Positions 47,032 through 56,163 of a stretch of DNA of 64,000 nucleotides are shown one piece after another. Position 1 is the first letter of the stretch, and the number at the start of each line of letters is the position of its first letter. The notes beneath the pieces were generated by a model that was given only the letters and a program-made list of their open reading frames with translations, did not search any database and was not told the origin of the DNA. Position numbers and translations under genes: made by a program. Source of the DNA: QHWT01 sp963755695 (GTDB lineage: Bacteria > Acidobacteriota > Vicinamibacteria > Vicinamibacterales > 2-12-FULL-66-21); assembly GCA_963755695.1 (NCBI GenBank), contig CAVWLB010000003.1, positions 248,001 through 312,000 of the forward strand. The letters run 5' to 3'.

Positions 47032-47283
47032 AGTCGCAACGGCGTCAAGATTGTTCCCGATCGCGTGACGTCGAGCTGGCCCGCAGCGACACGGCTCCCC
47101 GCGATCGGTCGACAACCTGCCAGGGCGTTGGACGAAGCCCTTCACGGGATTCGCGCCCGCTATGGCGCGCCGACAACCGACTTCGTCACGATGCAGCTCG
47201 AATACCCGATGCAACGTCGCGCCGATCGCGAGAGCGCGAGCGCGTTTAATTGGTCTGTGCCGATGACGAAGGCGCCGCGATGA
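47032..47283 (+). pseudogene. In-frame continuation of the DJ-1/PfpI gene after TAG
   Basis: Directly after the amber codon and in the same frame follow SRNGVKIVPDRVTSSWPAATRL, PARALDEALHGIRARYGAPTTDFVTMQLEYP and a TGA. The string reads as the natural end of the upstream protein (family members continue with a similar C-terminal segment, from memory). So TAG is a nonsense mutation, a base error, or a suppressed codon. The TGA overlaps the next ATG. Confidence 0.5.
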
Positions 47284-47465
47284 CTCACCGATCGCTGAAA
47301 AGCCCAGCAACGCGACCGTTGCCTTCCCGTCACTATACACAGGCATTTCAATCGCTGGATCCGAAGGCCGTGGCCGAATACTTCAACGAGCCATCGCTCC
47401 TGATCACGCCCGAAGGCGTTCTGGCGTTGACCACGGCCGCTGACGTGGCATCCATCGCGTCTGCT
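47280..47465 (+). pseudogene. 3-prime truncated SnoaL-like (DUF4440-type) gene
   Basis: Starts with ATG overlapping the previous TGA. Reads RHYTQAFQSLDPKAVAEYFNEPSLLITPEGVLALTTAADV, the start of a SnoaL/nuclear-transport-factor-2-like protein of ~140 residues. After about 60 codons the similarity stops and the frame becomes arginine-rich until it meets the 3-prime end of the sigma gene. So a deletion removed its last half. Confidence 0.55.
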
Positions 47466-47535
47466 CTGCTTTGCTCATCGTCTCCCGCAAAGCCACTCCC
47501 AAGGCGAGATGACGGAGCACGTCGATCGGCATATC

Positions 47536-48406
47536 TCAGTCGACGATCGACACGTCGAGCTCGCCGAGCCGCGCCGGATTGCCGATGACCTCGATCTCGG
47601 TGATCTTGCCGTTCGCGATCGTGAAGCGGAGCGCTCTCACCAATCGTCCCTGCGGCGCCACGACGACGCCGATGGCGCCATCCACGAGCGCGGGCCGCGT
47701 GAGCCGCGCGAGGTGCCCGTAGGCGACCGCCCCCTTCGCCCAGACTGCCGCGCCGCGGATCTCGGTCGGCGCGCCGGCCGCCATGTCCGCGCGAACCACG
47801 AGATCCGGATCGAGGACGGCGAGAAGGCCTTCGAAGTCGCCGGCGCGTAACGCGGAAATGAAGGCCTCGACGACCTCACGCTGCCGAACGAGATCGGGGT
47901 CGGGCGCCCCGCCGCCGCGCACGCGGCGCCGCGCGCGGCTCGCGAGCTGCCGCGCCGCCTCTGCGGAACGGCCGACGATCGGCGCGATCTCCTCGAACGG
48001 CACGGCGAACATGTCGTGCAGCACGAAGGCGAGGCGTTCCGCCGGCGTCAGCCGGTCGAGCACGACGAGCAGCGCGAGCCCGACCGAATCCGCGAGGAGC
48101 GCTTCCTGCTCGGGGCTGCTCCCGCGCGTGCCGGTCGCGACCGGCTCCGGCGCGTCCGGGGTGAACGGCTCCTCGCGCCGCGATTGGCGCGACCGCAGCA
48201 TGTCGAGGCACACGCGCGCGACGACCGTGGTCAGCCATCCGCCAAGGTTGTCGATGCCCGTGGCATCGGCGCGGCTGAGTCGCAGCCACGCTTCCTGAAC
48301 GGCGTCGTCCACCTCGCTCGACCGAGCCGAGCATCCGGTACGCCACGGCGCGCAGGTGGGTTCGGTGCTCTTCGAATCGCTCGGCCAGATAATCGCGTTC
48401 GTTCAT
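47536..48406 (-). CDS. ECF sigma factor with SnoaL-like C-terminal domain (SigJ/ECF41-like, one frameshift)
   Basis: Joining two frames at an indel near 48324 gives ~290 residues. Region 2: YLAERFEEHRTHLRAVAYRMLGS then VDDAVQEAWLRLSRADATGIDNLGGWLTTVVARVCLDMLRSR. Region 4: LTPAERLAFVLHDMFAVPFEEIAPIVGRSAEAARQLASRARRRVRG. The C-terminal ~110 residues are a SnoaL-like domain (EVVEAFISALRAGDFEGLLAVLDPDLVVRADM). These sigma factors have no classic anti-sigma; the C-terminal domain controls activity. AGGAAG precedes the ATG. A self-matching promoter lies upstream. Confidence 0.85.
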
Positions 48407-48442
48407 CGGTCACACTTCCTCGTCGCGTTCCGTCATAACACT

Positions 48443-48469
48443 GACGGACGAACGGTAAACAATGTGACG
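48443..48469 (-). promoter_or_regulatory. Candidate ECF41-type promoter of the SnoaL-fused sigma gene
   Basis: On the minus strand CGTCACA is followed after exactly 16 bases by CGTC. The published ECF41 target promoter, as I recall it, is TGTCACA-N16-CGTC. One mismatch in the -35 block. It implies autoregulation. Confidence 0.5.
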
Positions 48470-48510
48470 CGGAGAAGCAGCGGCCGCGAATGTGACATAG
48501 GAGGAAACCG

Positions 48511-48903
48511 ATGAAGATCAAACTGACCAGCGTGCACGTCGACGACCAGGAGAAGGCCCTGCGCTTCTATACCGAAGTCCTGGGCTTCGTGAAGAAGGCC
48601 GACTTCAGCCAGGGGCCGTATCGCTGGCTCACGGTGGCCTCACCAGAGGACCCGGACGGCACGGAGCTGCAGCTGGCGCTCAACGGCAACCCGGCGGCCA
48701 AAGCCTACCAGCAGGCGATGTTCCAGCAAAGCCAGCCCGCGGCCATGTTCTTCACCGACGACGTGCAGGCCGATTACGAGCGGATGAAAGCGCGCGGCGC
48801 CGAGTTCACCATGCCACCAACGGACGTGACCGGCTCCAAGATCGCCATGCTGAACGACACCTGCGGCAATCTCATTCAGGTCACGCAGCTGAAGCGCTGG
48901 TAA
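48511..48903 (+). CDS. VOC-family glyoxalase/bleomycin-resistance-like protein
   Basis: 130 residues. AGGAGGAAA precedes the ATG. KLTSVHVDDQEKALRFYTEVLGF, LTVASPEDPDGTELQLALNG, AMFFTDDVQADYERMKARGAEF and NDTCGNLIQVTQL. The His at the start and Glu in TELQL fit the VOC metal site. Divergent from the SnoaL-fused sigma gene and thus a possible regulon member; VOC genes are frequent neighbours of these sigma factors. Confidence 0.88.
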   Translation: MKIKLTSVHVDDQEKALRFYTEVLGFVKKADFSQGPYRWLTVASPEDPDGTELQLALNGNPAAKAYQQAMFQQSQPAAMFFTDDVQADYERMKARGAEFTMPPTDVTGSKIAMLNDTCGNLIQVTQLKRW

Positions 48904-49089
48904 GCGGACATTCACGCATTCCGGAGTGCTCAGCTTTCAATGGCCGACAGATCGAGCCGGCTGAGACGCTCCGGATCGGGCCACCGCGCAAATGAGCGCG
49001 GTGTTCCCCGGATTGCTCAGCGAGTACCTCAGGCGTGGGCCTGGTCACATTCACGCTGCGGGATCCGTCATGGTGACAAGGAGGACGAC

Positions 49090-49524
49090 ATGAATGTGAC
49101 AGTAGAAGGTAGCGGCGCCCTCTCGCCCATGGACCTGAGCATGCCCCGCTCCAAAGGAATCGTCATCGGCTTCTGGACCGTCACCGCGCTCTTCTGCCTG
49201 CAGATCGGCTTCACCGCCTATGCGCAACTGCGCCTGCCGCAGGTGGCGGAGGCGTTCACCCACCTCGGCTTCCCCGACTACTTCCGGGTGGAGCTCACGT
49301 GGGCCAAGCTCCTCGGCGTGGTGCTGCTGCTTGCGCCGGTGCCGGCGCGGCTCAAGGAGTGGGCCTACGCCGGCTTCGCCATCACCCTCGGCTCTGCGCT
49401 CATCGCCCACCTCTCGGTCGGCGATGGCCCGGAGGCGTGGGGCTTTGCGGCGGGCACCGGCGTGCTCTGGGGGCTCTCGTACTTCTTCTGGCGCCGCCTG
49501 GAGGCGATGCCGGCGAGCGCCTGA
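49090..49524 (+). CDS. DoxX-like membrane protein
   Basis: 144 residues. AGGAGGACGAC then ATG. Four TM helices: GIVIGFWTVTALFCLQIGFTAYAQ, TWAKLLGVVLLLAPVP, WAYAGFAITLGSALIAHLSVG, WGFAAGTGVLWGLSYFFWR. The pattern and the motif HLGFPDYFRVELTWAKLLGVV belong to DoxX_2 proteins of unknown role, often near VOC, DUF1801 and sigma genes as here. Confidence 0.87.
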   Translation: MNVTVEGSGALSPMDLSMPRSKGIVIGFWTVTALFCLQIGFTAYAQLRLPQVAEAFTHLGFPDYFRVELTWAKLLGVVLLLAPVPARLKEWAYAGFAITLGSALIAHLSVGDGPEAWGFAAGTGVLWGLSYFFWRRLEAMPASA

Positions 49525-49549
49525 GCGCGCGGTGAGCGGAGTGAACACA

Positions 49550-50047
49550 GTGGCTGTCAAGACGACGAAGAAGGCCGCGGCGAAGAAGAAGACCGCGAAG
49601 TCGGCGAAGGTCGTAAAGAAGCCCGCCACCAAGCGCGTCGCTGCGAAGCCGGCCCTCCTCTCGGGCGGCAACCCTCAGATCGCGAAGGCCGACGGCGACG
49701 CCCCCGTGCAGGCCTACATCGCGGCCATGCCGGGCTGGAAACGCGACGTCGGGCGCCGCCTCGACGCGCTCATCGTGCGCACCGTCCCCGGCGTGCGCAA
49801 GGCGGTCAAATGGAACTCGCCCTTCTACGGAGTCGAGGGCCAGGGCTGGTTCCTCAACTTCCATACCTTCACGAACTACGTCAAGGTGGCTTTCTTCCGC
49901 GGCACGTCGCTGCGTCCTGTCCCCCCTGGCGAGTCCAAGCACAAGGAAGTGCGCTACCTCGACATCCGCGAGGACGACCAGCTCGACGAGGCGCAGATGG
50001 CGACGTGGATCCGGCAGGCGGCCGCCCTGCCCGGCTGGGTCCCGTAG
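49550..50047 (+). CDS. DUF1801 protein with Lys/Ala-rich tail (first copy)
   Basis: About 165 residues. GTG start chosen because its context (GAGTGAACAC then the start) is the same as that of the next gene. The first ~45 residues are Lys/Ala-rich (TTKKAAAKKKTAKSAKVVKK), like histone H1 tails. The DUF1801 core follows: VQAYIAAMPGWKRDVGRRLDALIVRTVPGVRKAVKWNSPFYG, FLNFHTFTNYVKVAFFRGTSL, VRYLDIREDDQLDEAQMATWIRQA. DUF1801 proteins are small YdhG-like proteins of unknown function. The basic tail suggests nucleic-acid binding. Confidence 0.83.
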   Translation: MAVKTTKKAAAKKKTAKSAKVVKKPATKRVAAKPALLSGGNPQIAKADGDAPVQAYIAAMPGWKRDVGRRLDALIVRTVPGVRKAVKWNSPFYGVEGQGWFLNFHTFTNYVKVAFFRGTSLRPVPPGESKHKEVRYLDIREDDQLDEAQMATWIRQAAALPGWVP

Positions 50048-50094
50048 CGCCGGCAGGGATCCTCGCAAGTCAACGCAGTCCTGGAGTGAACACG

Positions 50095-50643
50095 ATGGCC
50101 GGCAAGACGTCCACGAAGTCGGTGAAGGTCGCACAGAGGGCAGCCAAAAGGGTCGCTGCAAAGGCGGCCAGACCGCGCAACGCGGTCGCCAAACCATCAG
50201 CCCGCAAGCCCACGAAGGAACGACTCGTGCCGCGAAAAGATAGCTCCAGCACGCCCGACTCCGCCTCGCAGATGATTGACCAGCGCATTCGTGAGCTTGG
50301 TGATTGGCGAGGTTCAGTGTTGAAACGGATGCGCGCGCTCATCCACGAGGCGGCCCCCGAGGTCGTCGAGGAATGGAAGTGGGCGAAAGAGTCTTCCCCG
50401 GGAACTCCTGTTTGGTCCCACAGCGGGGGCATCTGTACGGGCGAATCCTACAAAGAAGTCGTGAAGCTAACCTTCTTTCAGGGAGCCTCGCTGAAGGACC
50501 CTGCTCGTCTCTTTAATTCGAGTCTCGAGGGAAATACACGACGGGCCATCGACATTCACAAAGACGATGCGATTGAGGAAATGGCGTTCAAAGAGCTGAT
50601 TCGCACCGCTGTCGCCTTCAACGTTGCGAAGCGGAAGAAGTAG
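50095..50643 (+). CDS. DUF1801 protein with Lys/Ala-rich tail (second copy)
   Basis: 182 residues. Basic tail of ~50 residues (AGKTSTKSVKVAQRAAKRVAAK), then the DUF1801 core: SQMIDQRIRELGDWRGSVLKRMRALIHEAAPEVVEEWKW, PVWSHSGGICTGESYKEVVKLTFFQGASLKDPARLFNSSLEG and AIDIHKDDAIEEMAFKELIRTAV. It is a diverged paralogue of the previous gene, 47 bases downstream, with the same start context, so the pair arose by tandem duplication. Confidence 0.87.
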   Translation: MAGKTSTKSVKVAQRAAKRVAAKAARPRNAVAKPSARKPTKERLVPRKDSSSTPDSASQMIDQRIRELGDWRGSVLKRMRALIHEAAPEVVEEWKWAKESSPGTPVWSHSGGICTGESYKEVVKLTFFQGASLKDPARLFNSSLEGNTRRAIDIHKDDAIEEMAFKELIRTAVAFNVAKRKK

Positions 50644-51026
50644 GGTACTCACCGCAGGCGGCCCGGCGGCCGCTCCTCGCACGCCCGAATGAACCAAGCC
50701 CGACGAGGCTTAGGTTATCGGCAGGTTGCGTCTCGTCCCGGCGGCGATACTGCGTGCCCTCCGAAAGCGCCCGTATATGCGGCCCCCCTCGTCTCTGAGC
50801 CATCGCTTCAACTTCCAAGGCCGCGGCATCGTCGCCCAAAGCCTCAGGTCGCGACGCTTCTGACGAAGCGGCCGTGAGTTTGGGGGTGTGGGCCGCTTTG
50901 ACGGCGGCGTCATGCCGCCTCTGCAGACCCTTTGTCGCGGTGGCCTTTCGCGCCGCAGCCGCTCGAATAGTTTCGAGCGCAACCTTGCCGCCAGTGGTCC
51001 CGAGGACGTTCGAGGACTCGGCTCAT
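50618..51026 (-). CDS. Possible small Ala/Lys-rich protein gene (frameshifted, doubtful)
   Basis: An ATG at 51026 has an excellent AAGGAGAG four bases upstream. The first ten codons (MSRVLERPRD) soon become implausible, but another frame from about 51000 reads TGGKVALETIRAAAARKATA and on to ALGDDAAALEVEAMAQRR. If one indel near 51000 is assumed, an alanine-rich protein ending at 50618 results, overlapping the convergent DUF1801 end by 26 bases. No family recognised. Confidence 0.22.
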
Positions 51027-51516
51027 CGAACTCTCCTTCACGTCCAGATGCTTGAGCAATCTCGCATCTGGAGAATGCGGCCCCTCACGCGGCGGAAAGT
51101 TGCGAGTTGACAAAACGAGTCGCTCGCACCCAGACCCCTTGGAGTCCGATCGATGGATGTCGGAAGTCTCACCGTGTTCGCCCATTTTTGCGGATGCCTG
51201 GCGTGTCAACGCCTTTGCAATGTCGCAAGCGGTGGCCATTCAACGCGAAGAGTCGCCCAGGCGCGCAGACCGCCGCCTGCTCACCTCTTCGCGTCCACTC
51301 GCCCAGAAGCATCGACCGGGCAAACGTGACATCCTAATGCCGCCATCTTGTCCGTCATCACGCACGGCCCGCCGAGCTGACTTGGTTCCGCAGGTCGCGC
51401 GCCGACTGCGGCTGTGTCGCTATCGGCGGGTGCGACGCGATGCGCCGTGGTGAGACGCTATCGAGAGGCGCTGAATCAGCTTTGATCCGCCAGCTTCCCT
51501 GATGAGAGGAATAGAC
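51027..51516. other. Intergenic region without a supported gene
   Basis: About 490 bases before the YbjQ gene. The readings present are arginine/serine-rich and lack ribosome sites. I see no hairpin or repeat of note. It should contain the promoters of the flanking genes. Confidence 0.35.
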
Positions 51517-51834
51517 ATGATCATGAGCACGACGTCGGTCATCGAAGGGCATCCTGTCACCCGTTACCTCGGTGTCGTGACCGGGGAAGCGATCATCGGC
51601 GCGAACATATTCCGCGACATGTTCGCGGTTGTCCGAGACGTCGTCGGCGGACGGTCCGCGACCTATGAACGGGGGCTCGACGAAGCGCGCAAGGTCGCGA
51701 TGTCGGAGATGGAGCAACGCGCTTCTGAGTTGGGCGCCAACGCCGTCATTGCAATTGACCTCGACTACGAGGTCCTCGGCCAGAACAACGGGATGCTCAT
51801 GGTGGCTGTCAGCGGCACGGCGGTTGTTTGTTGA
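51517..51834 (+). CDS. YbjQ/UPF0145-family heavy-metal-binding-domain protein
   Basis: 105 residues. ATG with AGAGGAA upstream; an in-frame ATG 15 bases earlier is less well placed. STTSVIEGHPVTRYLGVVTGEAIIGANIFRDMFAVVRDVVGGRSATYERGLDEAR is the family signature, ending ELGANAVIAIDLDYEVLG. These pentameric small proteins are of unclear function. The 190 bases after it contain no gene. Confidence 0.93.
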   Translation: MIMSTTSVIEGHPVTRYLGVVTGEAIIGANIFRDMFAVVRDVVGGRSATYERGLDEARKVAMSEMEQRASELGANAVIAIDLDYEVLGQNNGMLMVAVSGTAVVC

Positions 51835-52027
51835 GAAGGTGCGTCTGTTGGCCCTCCCACAGTACCCCTGAGCACCTCGGTCGTGGACCGCCGCATCATT
51901 ACACTCCGCATGAAGCAGCAACTGGGTTCCTCAGAACGCTCGCCCGCTACGCTGAGGCTTGGTTGAATCCGTCACGACGGAGCTGTTCACGATGGCCGGC
52001 CGCGTCTATCGGAAACGTGAACGGCAA

Positions 52028-52516
52028 TTACTCGAGGAGATACACGACGCACGCCGATAGACCGAGCCCCCGGAGGAAGGCCAACTCCTCTTTCTGCGCC
52101 CCGGAAATGTGCTCCCGTCTCCTGGCGCGCCTATCCCAGCGCTTCACCTCCACAAAGCGGCCATCGTGAACACGCCCCGTGCGATCCACGCGCCAGAGGA
52201 ACAGATCGGGGATTCCCGGCGCATCAGCTCGACGCTGCCGGTTGAGAAGCTTGCTCAACACCCCGCGCTCTCTGAGCCATGACAGCATCATTGCGAACTT
52301 TTTCGCTTCCGGAGTTCGCAGCTTCACACCCGCGGCCCGACTCTTCGCGATGTATTGCTGCAATATGGTAGCGTCGGTGACTTCCTGTAGATTTAATCCG
52401 CCCGCCAACCATGCGTCGAGGAGGCTCCAGGTACCTGGAGGTAATCGACAGCCGTCAAAGCGAACCCCTTTCGTCTTCGCCGCAACCTGGTTCGAGCGCT
52501 CCTTCCATCGGCGCAA
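52028..52516 (-). CDS. VRR-NUC domain nuclease-like protein
   Basis: 162 residues from a TTG start. The C-terminal half is a VRR-NUC/PD-(D/E)xK fold: GIPDLFLWRV (Asp), DGRFVEVKRWDRR (E-x-K) and SGAQKEELAFLRGLGLSACVVYLL (Q motif). The N-terminal half (TWSLLDAWLAGGLNLQEVTDATILQQYIA) is helical and unassigned. The same frame stays protein-like upstream to about 52600 (SGYWHGEARLIPEQLVLRRW) with no ATG, so the true start is probably upstream of an indel. VRR-NUC proteins act in phage DNA metabolism and DNA repair; here it opens the accessory region. Confidence 0.65.
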   Translation of the reverse strand: MRRWKERSNQVAAKTKGVRFDGCRLPPGTWSLLDAWLAGGLNLQEVTDATILQQYIAKSRAAGVKLRTPEAKKFAMMLSWLRERGVLSKLLNRQRRADAPGIPDLFLWRVDRTGRVHDGRFVEVKRWDRRARRREHISGAQKEELAFLRGLGLSACVVYLLE

Positions 52517-53214
52517 GACGAGTTGTTCCGGAATGAGCCGCGCCTCGCCGTGCCAGTACCCGGACGCGGCCCCGGCTGTCAGCTGTGCATCTGCGCACTG
52601 TCATCTTGATCCGCAGACTCATGACTCAAATAGGCAGTCGCGCAGCGAATGGTTTGGATGGTCCTTGTAATAACGGCCGATGGCGCCCTTCACTCTGTTG
52701 TGAAGGTGGTAAGCGATGCAAGGCGACCGTAGCCATTCTTCTAGAATTGAATGGCGCTGTCACCATAGCCAAATACGACAGTGCGCCGACGATGAGCGCG
52801 GCCAGGCAGCGGCAGCCGTCGACCGCTTCCGCCGCGCCGTGCGTCGTCCGCGAGCTGTCTGCGCCGCGCGCGATTGCTTCGGGGATCGCTGGCGAAGAAG
52901 AGCGGCACGGGCGCCAGGCGTCTGATCGATCCGTTGCCGGCGGAGAACTCGTCCGTGCTGCCCGACCACGGATCGCTCGTGCGCTTGAACCCGGGCGAGC
53001 GCCTTCATGACCGCGCCGCCCACAAGTAGGACGCAGCAGTCCATCGGTTCCTGGAGCGGCTGTATCGTAACTCGTGCCTCGTGAACCGAGTTAGAAAAGT
53101 CGGCGGCCGCGCGGCCCACTGACGACGAACGGGAAGAAGTCGGAAGAACACCTCTATCCATTCGATCGCTGTCTGGACCGGGGTGGCGTCTCGATATCGC
53201 GGTATAAAGCATGC
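52517..53214. other. Region of ~700 bases without a supported gene
   Basis: The first ~90 bases probably belong to the N-terminus of the VRR-NUC gene. The rest shows only arginine-rich readings on both strands. A tRNA-like word set on the minus strand near 53090-53130 does not fold into a cloverleaf. Base composition is more mixed than around it, as expected of a recombination border. Confidence 0.35.
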
Positions 53215-54842
53215 GTGCCCCGGATGCTTCCGTCCCGGCCTGACGCCGATACGCCTGATTCAGAGCGGAAGGTCTTCGCCGCCCTCGAGCGGCACCTGCC
53301 GCGCGACTGGATCGTGTTCCACTCGCGGCGCATCGTCCTGCCACGCCACGCCGCCACATCTGGTGCCGAATGCGAGCTCGACTTTCTCGTCATCGATCCT
53401 TCCAGGGGCATTCTCGGCCTCGAGGTGAAGGGCGGCGTCGAGATCGGCCGCGATGAGGAGGGCTGGTATTCCGGCAGCAATCCTCGCCATCGCATCAAGT
53501 CGCCGGGCGTCCAGGCGCAACGTGCGATGCACACGCTGCAGGAGTACTTGCGAACGCGCGGCGTAGTAGTTCCGTCATTCGGATGGGGCGTGGTATTCCC
53601 GGATGCGGAGTCACCGGAGGCGCTTGGACCGGAACTGCCACGGCGTCTCGTGATCGATGGGAGTTCCCTTCAGTGGGCCGACAAGGCGGTGAACGCCGTC
53701 TTCGAAGCGGCCCTGGGCGCCGGCACTCCCCTTCCGGCGGTCGCGGTGACGCAACTGATACGGCTTCTCGCACCACGCGTGTCGTTGGCCCCTTCAATTT
53801 CCGCAACAGTCACCGAGGACGGAGCAGCGCTGGTGCGGCTCACCGAGGAGCAGTTCAACATCCTCGAGCTGCTCGCGAGCTTTCCGCGAGTGGGTGTCTC
53901 GGGTGGCGCAGGCACCGGGAAGACGCTCGTCGCGATGGAGCGTGCGCGCCGGCTCGCGGCGGAGGGCCGTCGCGTCCTGCTGCTCTGCTACAACCGCGGC
54001 CTGGCGGCGTACCTCAAAACGCTCGCCCACGGCTTCACCGTTTCGACATTCCATTCGCTTTGCGATTCGTTGGCTAAATCCGCTGGGCTGCCGTGGCCAT
54101 CGGTACCGACTGGTCCTGACGCGCAGGCATTCTGGCGTGACGAGGCGCCGGCCTTCCTTCTTCAGGCGCTGGATCGGCTCCCCGACGAGCGCTTCGACGC
54201 CGTCATCGTCGACGAGGCGCAGGACTTCCACGAGGTACTGGTGGATCGCCGTTGAACGACTGCTCCGCCGTCCGAACGACGATGTGCTGTGGGTCTTCTT
54301 CGATCCGCAACAGAACATCTACGGCGGCTCGGCATGGGAGGCGCTCGGTTTGCGCACGGCGCCGCTTGTCCTACAACTGCCGGAACACGCAGCGGATCGC
54401 TCGTTACTCGTACGGCCTGGTGCACGCAGAGCCGAAGCTTCGTCCAGGCACGCCCGAGGGAGTAGAAGTGTCGATCGAGCAGTGCGAGGGTGAGCGCGAG
54501 ATGCTCGATGCGGTCCGCCGGGCCCTTCACCGAATCGTGGTCGAGGGGCGGCTATCGCCCGACCGTGTGGTGGTGCTCTCGCCGCGAAGCGTCAGGACGA
54601 GCGCCGTCTGGCGGACGCAGACCTTCGGCAATCTGCGCCTCGTCCAATATCCCGCGGCTCCTGCTCCGGGCCAGGTTCAATTCGCCACGTTACAGGGATT
54701 CAAAGGCCTGGAGGCGGATGCGATCGTCCTGTGCGAGACGCGCAAGGGGGACCTGCACTCGTCGGAGCAGCACCTCTACGTGGCGGCGTCCAGGGCGAGG
54801 CACGTACTCGCGGTGGCCGAGTACAAAGTGGCCGACAGCTGA
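53215..54842 (+). CDS. NERD-domain UvrD-like helicase (two frameshifts)
   Basis: About 540 residues once joined at indels near 54238 and 54390. NERD nuclease-related domain: AECELDFLVIDPSRGILGLEVKGG (D and E-x-K residues of the PD-(D/E)xK fold), with KSPGVQAQRAMHTL. Then SF1 helicase motifs: GVSGGAGTGKTLVAMERA (Walker A), VSTFHSLCDSL, VIVDEAQDF (DEAQ), LPEHA/NCRNTQRIA (motif IV region), and C-terminal VQFATLQGFKGLEADAIVLC and YVAASRARHVLAVAE (motifs V-VI). Start GTG 53215 or ATG 53224; no clear ribosome site. NERD-helicases occur in defence islands and plasmids; a DNA-processing role is expected. Confidence 0.8.
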
Positions 54843-54902
54843 CGCCCACTTGAAATCAGGTGTCAGGGTGCCATCGCGGAAACCCGTACTCGTAATCAGG
54901 GC

Positions 54903-56163
54903 CTAAGGACGGCGGCGCGACTTGCCGTCAGGCTTTCGGCTCATCGCGAGGTTGTGACTCGCGAAATGCTCCATCTTGTGTGCTGACGCCATCATCGGCT
55001 GCGAGTACCGTTCGTGTCGCTCGAGGAGCGATTCGATGATTGCGCGCAGCTCCGGATCCGAGCCAGCGGTACTGCGTGATGCGCTCCGCGGTAGCCTGGA
55101 GTCGGGCGGCCGCATCCGCGAAGCGGCCGGCGCGATTCAACTCCAGCGCCTCTGCGGCAGCCTGCGCCGCATAGAGCTTGGCGACGGCGCGATCGACGGA
55201 AACGTTGCGTGGCTGCGTGTCATTGGCGCGATGATCGGCATACGTCCAGATGGCGTCGGTGTCCGGCTCGCGAATTGCGCCGGGCGCATCGGTGACACCG
55301 AAGAGTGCCCTCGCGGTCTGCCCTGCTGCGCCGTGCGGGAATTTCAGCCGCAGCACGACCTCGACATCCTGGCGTGACACCAGGTCGCCCAGCCGGACCG
55401 AGAAGACCCCTTCACCGTCCTGGCGCACCGGAAACCCGTTCAGCGTCGTCACGCCGATTCCACGATCCACTCGCGCGGTGACGGCGACGTCGCGGGCTGT
55501 GACTTCGAGCGTCTCGCCAAGCTCGCTAGTCAGGATGTCGGGGATGTTGGCGGCGGCCTCGACGAAATAGAAGTGACCTGCGCCAGCTCGCGCCATCCCC
55601 GCGAGCAGGCGTTCGTCGAAATCGTTGCCGACGCCGATCGTCGATGTCGTGATTCCGCGCGCCCGAAGTTCTTCGGCGTGGCGCGCCAGCAGCTCGGGAT
55701 CCCTGATGCCGTGGTTGGCCAGGCCATCGCTCAGCAACAGGCAGCACGCTACCTGTCCGGCGCGAAGATGCTGGGCTATTTCCTCGCAGCCCTTGAGCCA
55801 GCCACCGGCGAGATCGGTGTTGCCGCGCGCCAGCAGGCTCTCCGCCAGACCGATCGCATTGCGCACGGCCTCATCGGTGGCGAGCGTCGATGGGACCATC
55901 ACATCGATTTCGTGATCGTAGGCGACGAGCGCGAATCGATCGGACGACTTGAGCATTCTGAGCGCCTGCACCACGGCCTGGCGCGCCAGATCGATCTTGG
56001 ACCCGCCCATCGAACCGGATCGGTCGAGAACGAGCGCGATGTTGACGGGCTCGCGCGCCGTGGCGTGCGCCGACTCCGGAGCCGCGAACGAGAGGAGCAC
56101 GTAGCGGGCGCTGTGGCCCTCGGCGCGAATGAGCCTGCGATCGACCTGTACGGTGAAATTCAT
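54903..56163 (-). CDS. VWA-domain protein (one frameshift near the end)
   Basis: About 419 residues. ATG with GGAGAGGAG upstream, overlapping the MerR stop. N-terminal beta segment (FTVQVDRRLIRAEGHSARYVLLSFAAPE), then a von Willebrand A domain with an intact MIDAS: VLDRSGSMGGSK (DxSxS), ARGNTDLAGG (Thr), LLLSDGLANHG (Asp). Then a beta domain and a helical tail. An indel near 55065 moves the frame to AGSDPELRAIIESLLERHERYSQPMMASAHKMEHFASHNLAMSR, the better tail. No signal peptide, so cytosolic. VWA proteins coupled to a regulator often assemble with ATPases or act in conflict systems; no ATPase is adjacent. Confidence 0.82.

Noticed and set aside
53030..53135. tRNA-like reading on the minus strand (translation contains SSSVGRAAADF, typical of tRNA genes)
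   Set aside because: The anticodon stem, T-arm and acceptor strands do not pair; at most one short stem CCGA/TCGG forms with a wrong loop size.
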